Of a stretch of 9,056 nt of DNA, positions 7,198 to 9,056 are shown one piece after another; the stretch's first letter is position 1; each line of letters begins with the position of its first letter. Below the pieces are notes generated by a model, which was not told the origin of the DNA, searched no databases, and was given only the letters and a program-made list of their open reading frames with translations. Origin of the DNA: JAGQUL01 sp038212015 (GTDB taxonomy: Bacteria > Actinomycetota > Thermoleophilia > Gaiellales > SKUG01); the NCBI GenBank assembly GCA_038212015.1, contig JBBQUY010000103.1, positions 1-9,056 on the forward strand, read 5' to 3'. The translations under genes were made by a program, and so were the position numbers.

Positions 7198-8976
7198 ATG
7201 GTGGCCCGCACGGTCAGGTTCGGGATCCTGCTCGCCGTGCTCGTGCTGGCGATCGGCGCTGGCGTCGGATCTTCTTCCACGGACGTGACGGCCGTCGCCG
7301 CCGCGACACCTGCCCAGCCGTTCGCCCCGCTGCCTGCGGTGGGCGAACGCTGGTTCGCGCTCGGAGCGAACCTGCCGTGGCTCCAGCGCGGCTGCGACTT
7401 CGGCTGCGGACGCACCCGCGGCGTTCGCGCCAACTCCGAACGGCTCGACGCGATCTTCCGCGAGATGTCGCGACGCGGCGTTCGCGTCGTGCGCTGGGAG
7501 CTGTTCCCCAACGACGCCTGGCAGGTGCGACGAGCAGCTGACGGCACCCCCACGTCGGTGCACCCCGCCGTGCGCTTCGACTTCGACGAGGCCGTGAAGC
7601 TCGCCGCCCGCAACGACGTGTTCCTGCTGCCCGTCGTGCTCCCCGACCCGGATCGCGTTCCGCTCACGTGGTTCACCAACGGCGCACAGGCGACCGCGCT
7701 CGGTGCGGCGCTGCGCCCGCTGTTCGCGCGCTATCGCAACCATCCGCACGTGCTCGGCTGGGAGGTCGTGACTCGCGCGGAGCGCCTTCAGGAATCCACA
7801 CAGGCCACCCGCGAGCAGCTGCGCGCCCATGGCTCGGCGATGATCGCGCCGCTGCGCGCCGCCGCACCCACCAAACTCGTCGTGATCGGCCCGAGCGACG
7901 TCACCCGCATCGACGGCTGGGTCAACCTCGGCGCCGACGTGTACGCGCCCCAGCACACCACGGACATGCCCGGCGAGGCCTGCGCCACGTGTCGGTCCGC
8001 CAGCGACGTGCGCCTCGCCGAGGGCGCGGATGCGCCGATCATGATCGGCGGCTTCGACGCCGCATCCGACGACGACGCGTCCACCGCGCTCGGCGCCTAC
8101 GTGCGCCAGGGCTACGCCGGCGCGCTCGCCTGGTCATGGCGCGGCAACCCGCACTCCGATCGTCCCCGCGAACCCGCGCGCATGCCGGACGTGGCCACGT
8201 GGCGCCTGCATCACCTGTTCCCGACGACCGGCCCGCGCAGCCGCCCGCTCAACCCGTGCTACGGCCCCGATGCACGAACGTTCCGCTGTCCCAACCTGCG
8301 CATGTCCAAGCCGACGAGCATCTCGCTCGGCACCCGCGCCGGACGCTCGATCCTGTACAGCACCAACTCGCTCGACAGCCGCGGCACCGGTCCGGCGTCG
8401 CTGCGCGGCAACCGCAACGGGCGATTCACGATGGACGCGCGCCAGGTGCTGCATCGCGTCGACGCCACGCCGGTGGTCATCGACACCGACGCAAAGCTGC
8501 TGTTCAAGGCGATTCCCGGCCAGAACCGCTACTGGAAGTGGGACGGTGCCGCGCGCATGGAGCTATGGCGCCTCAATGCCGCGGGTGAGCCGGTGCAGCG
8601 AACGAAGGTCGGTCCCAAGACGGTGTACTGCCTGCGCGACCTGCGCCGTCGCTACGGCTGGCTCCCGTTCTCGCCGCGCCGCATGGTCTATCCAGGCTGC
8701 AGCCAGCGCCTGTCGCAGCGCACCGTCACGCTCGGCACCTCGGTCGGCTGGAGCGACGTGTACCCGGCCAGTTACCACGAGAACTGGATCGACGTCACCG
8801 GCCTGCGCGGCTGCTTCGCCTACGTACACATCGCCGACCCCACCAACGTGATCTACGAGTCCAACGAGGACGACAACGCCTCGAGCGCCGTCGTGAAGCT
8901 TCCGTGGCGCGGCACCAACCGCGGCTGCCCTGGCGCGAAGCCGATCCCGACCGTCGGCCCGAACGGGACCTACTGA
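7198..8976 (+). CDS. Secreted protein: glycoside-hydrolase-like barrel plus lysyl-oxidase-like domain, both apparently lacking catalytic residues
   Basis: From ATG 7198 the protein has 592 residues. Residues 1-37 form a signal peptide (VARTVR, then a hydrophobic run ending near AVAAA). Residues about 50-345 look like a clan-A (GH5-like) TIM barrel: FALGANLPW (53-61), HVLGWEVVTRAE (184-195), PIMIGGFDAA (280-289) and GYAGALAWSW (305-314). The usual 'WExxNEP' acid/base reads WEVVTRA, and the usual 'IGEFG' nucleophile reads IGGFD. Residues about 353-570 resemble a lysyl oxidase domain: CPNLRMSKP (364-372), GPKTVYCLRD (472-481) and GWSDVYPASYHENWIDVTG (517-535). The copper motif, normally HxHxH, reads QNRYW (442-446), while the quinone-forming Lys and Tyr appear kept as K474 and Y522. 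A binding or structural wall/surface role is more likely than catalysis (inference). Several Cys residues suggest disulphides. An upstream in-frame ATG (7117) is the alternative start. The next gene starts one base after the stop. Confidence 0.85.
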   Translation: MVARTVRFGILLAVLVLAIGAGVGSSSTDVTAVAAATPAQPFAPLPAVGERWFALGANLPWLQRGCDFGCGRTRGVRANSERLDAIFREMSRRGVRVVRWELFPNDAWQVRRAADGTPTSVHPAVRFDFDEAVKLAARNDVFLLPVVLPDPDRVPLTWFTNGAQATALGAALRPLFARYRNHPHVLGWEVVTRAERLQESTQATREQLRAHGSAMIAPLRAAAPTKLVVIGPSDVTRIDGWVNLGADVYAPQHTTDMPGEACATCRSASDVRLAEGADAPIMIGGFDAASDDDASTALGAYVRQGYAGALAWSWRGNPHSDRPREPARMPDVATWRLHHLFPTTGPRSRPLNPCYGPDARTFRCPNLRMSKPTSISLGTRAGRSILYSTNSLDSRGTGPASLRGNRNGRFTMDARQVLHRVDATPVVIDTDAKLLFKAIPGQNRYWKWDGAARMELWRLNAAGEPVQRTKVGPKTVYCLRDLRRRYGWLPFSPRRMVYPGCSQRLSQRTVTLGTSVGWSDVYPASYHENWIDVTGLRGCFAYVHIADPTNVIYESNEDDNASSAVVKLPWRGTNRGCPGAKPIPTVGPNGTY

Positions 8977-8977
8977 G

Positions 8978-9056
8978 ATGCGTCGAGTCCTGCTGCTCGT
9001 GCCGTTCCTGGCGGTGATGGCGACGACGTTCGCCGCGCCGTCCAGCGCGTTCGCGA
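8978..9056 (+). CDS. Start of a second secreted protein, cut by the right edge
   Basis: ATG 8978 follows the previous stop after one base, so the genes are very probably cotranscribed and translationally coupled. The 26 visible residues look like a signal peptide: basic MRR, hydrophobic VLLLVPFLAVMATTF, then a likely cleavage site after SSAFA. The mature domain is outside the window, so no function can be given. A functional partner or a related copy of the preceding lysyl-oxidase-like protein is possible but not shown. Confidence 0.75.
   Translation, partial: MRRVLLLVPFLAVMATTFAAPSSAFA

Noticed and set aside
6369..7679. Minus-strand open frame of 436 codons spanning the 6865-7197 gap
   Set aside because: It overlaps two well-supported genes in wrong frames, and its product is Ser/Arg/Thr-rich without domains.

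Overview
The window is uniformly very GC-rich, with GTG and ATG starts, short intergenic gaps and G/C-ending codons. The gene families fit a high-GC actinobacterium: an MMPL-type RND transporter, a class I bacterial P450, a coiled-coil RlpA protein and a secreted lysyl-oxidase-fold protein. A deep-branching group such as Thermoleophilia/Solirubrobacterales is my best guess, but this rests on gene content from memory and is not proven. No rRNA, tRNA, CRISPR array, insertion sequence or phage gene is visible.

Left part (1-3218, minus strand). Three genes read leftward as an apparent operon: an OleA-like thiolase-superfamily condensing enzyme (2121-3218), a cytochrome P450 (731-2026) and the N-terminal part of an OleC-like AMP-forming ligase (734 to the left edge). 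The P450 stop and ligase start overlap as ATGA. OleA joins two fatty acyl chains head to head. OleC turns a beta-hydroxy acid into a beta-lactone. The set therefore looks like a long-chain olefin or beta-lactone pathway with an oxidative P450 step. The reductase (OleD) and, if present, the beta-lactone decarboxylase (OleB) would lie outside the window.

Middle (3219-5847). A 184-base divergent promoter region carries small repeats that could be operators. It separates the operon from a plus-strand MMPL-family RND transporter. The transporter has an unusual N-terminal extension, one membrane helix plus a small beta domain, that resembles YajC, the SecDF accessory protein. The layout suggests, without proving it, that the transporter exports the operon's lipid product.

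Right part (5848-9056). A 90-base convergent gap with two hairpins separates the transporter from a minus-strand secreted RlpA-like cell-wall protein. That protein has a long coiled-coil N-terminus and appears to be transcribed from a near-leaderless promoter. After a 333-base divergent gap, a plus-strand gene encodes a secreted two-domain protein: a TIM-barrel glycoside-hydrolase-like half followed by a lysyl-oxidase-like half. By motif reading, both halves lack key catalytic or metal-binding residues. A second secreted protein starts one base after its stop and runs off the right edge.

The strongest candidates for something undescribed are the double pseudoenzyme-like secreted protein, the YajC-MMPL fusion and the OleA-P450-OleC operon with a divergent exporter.
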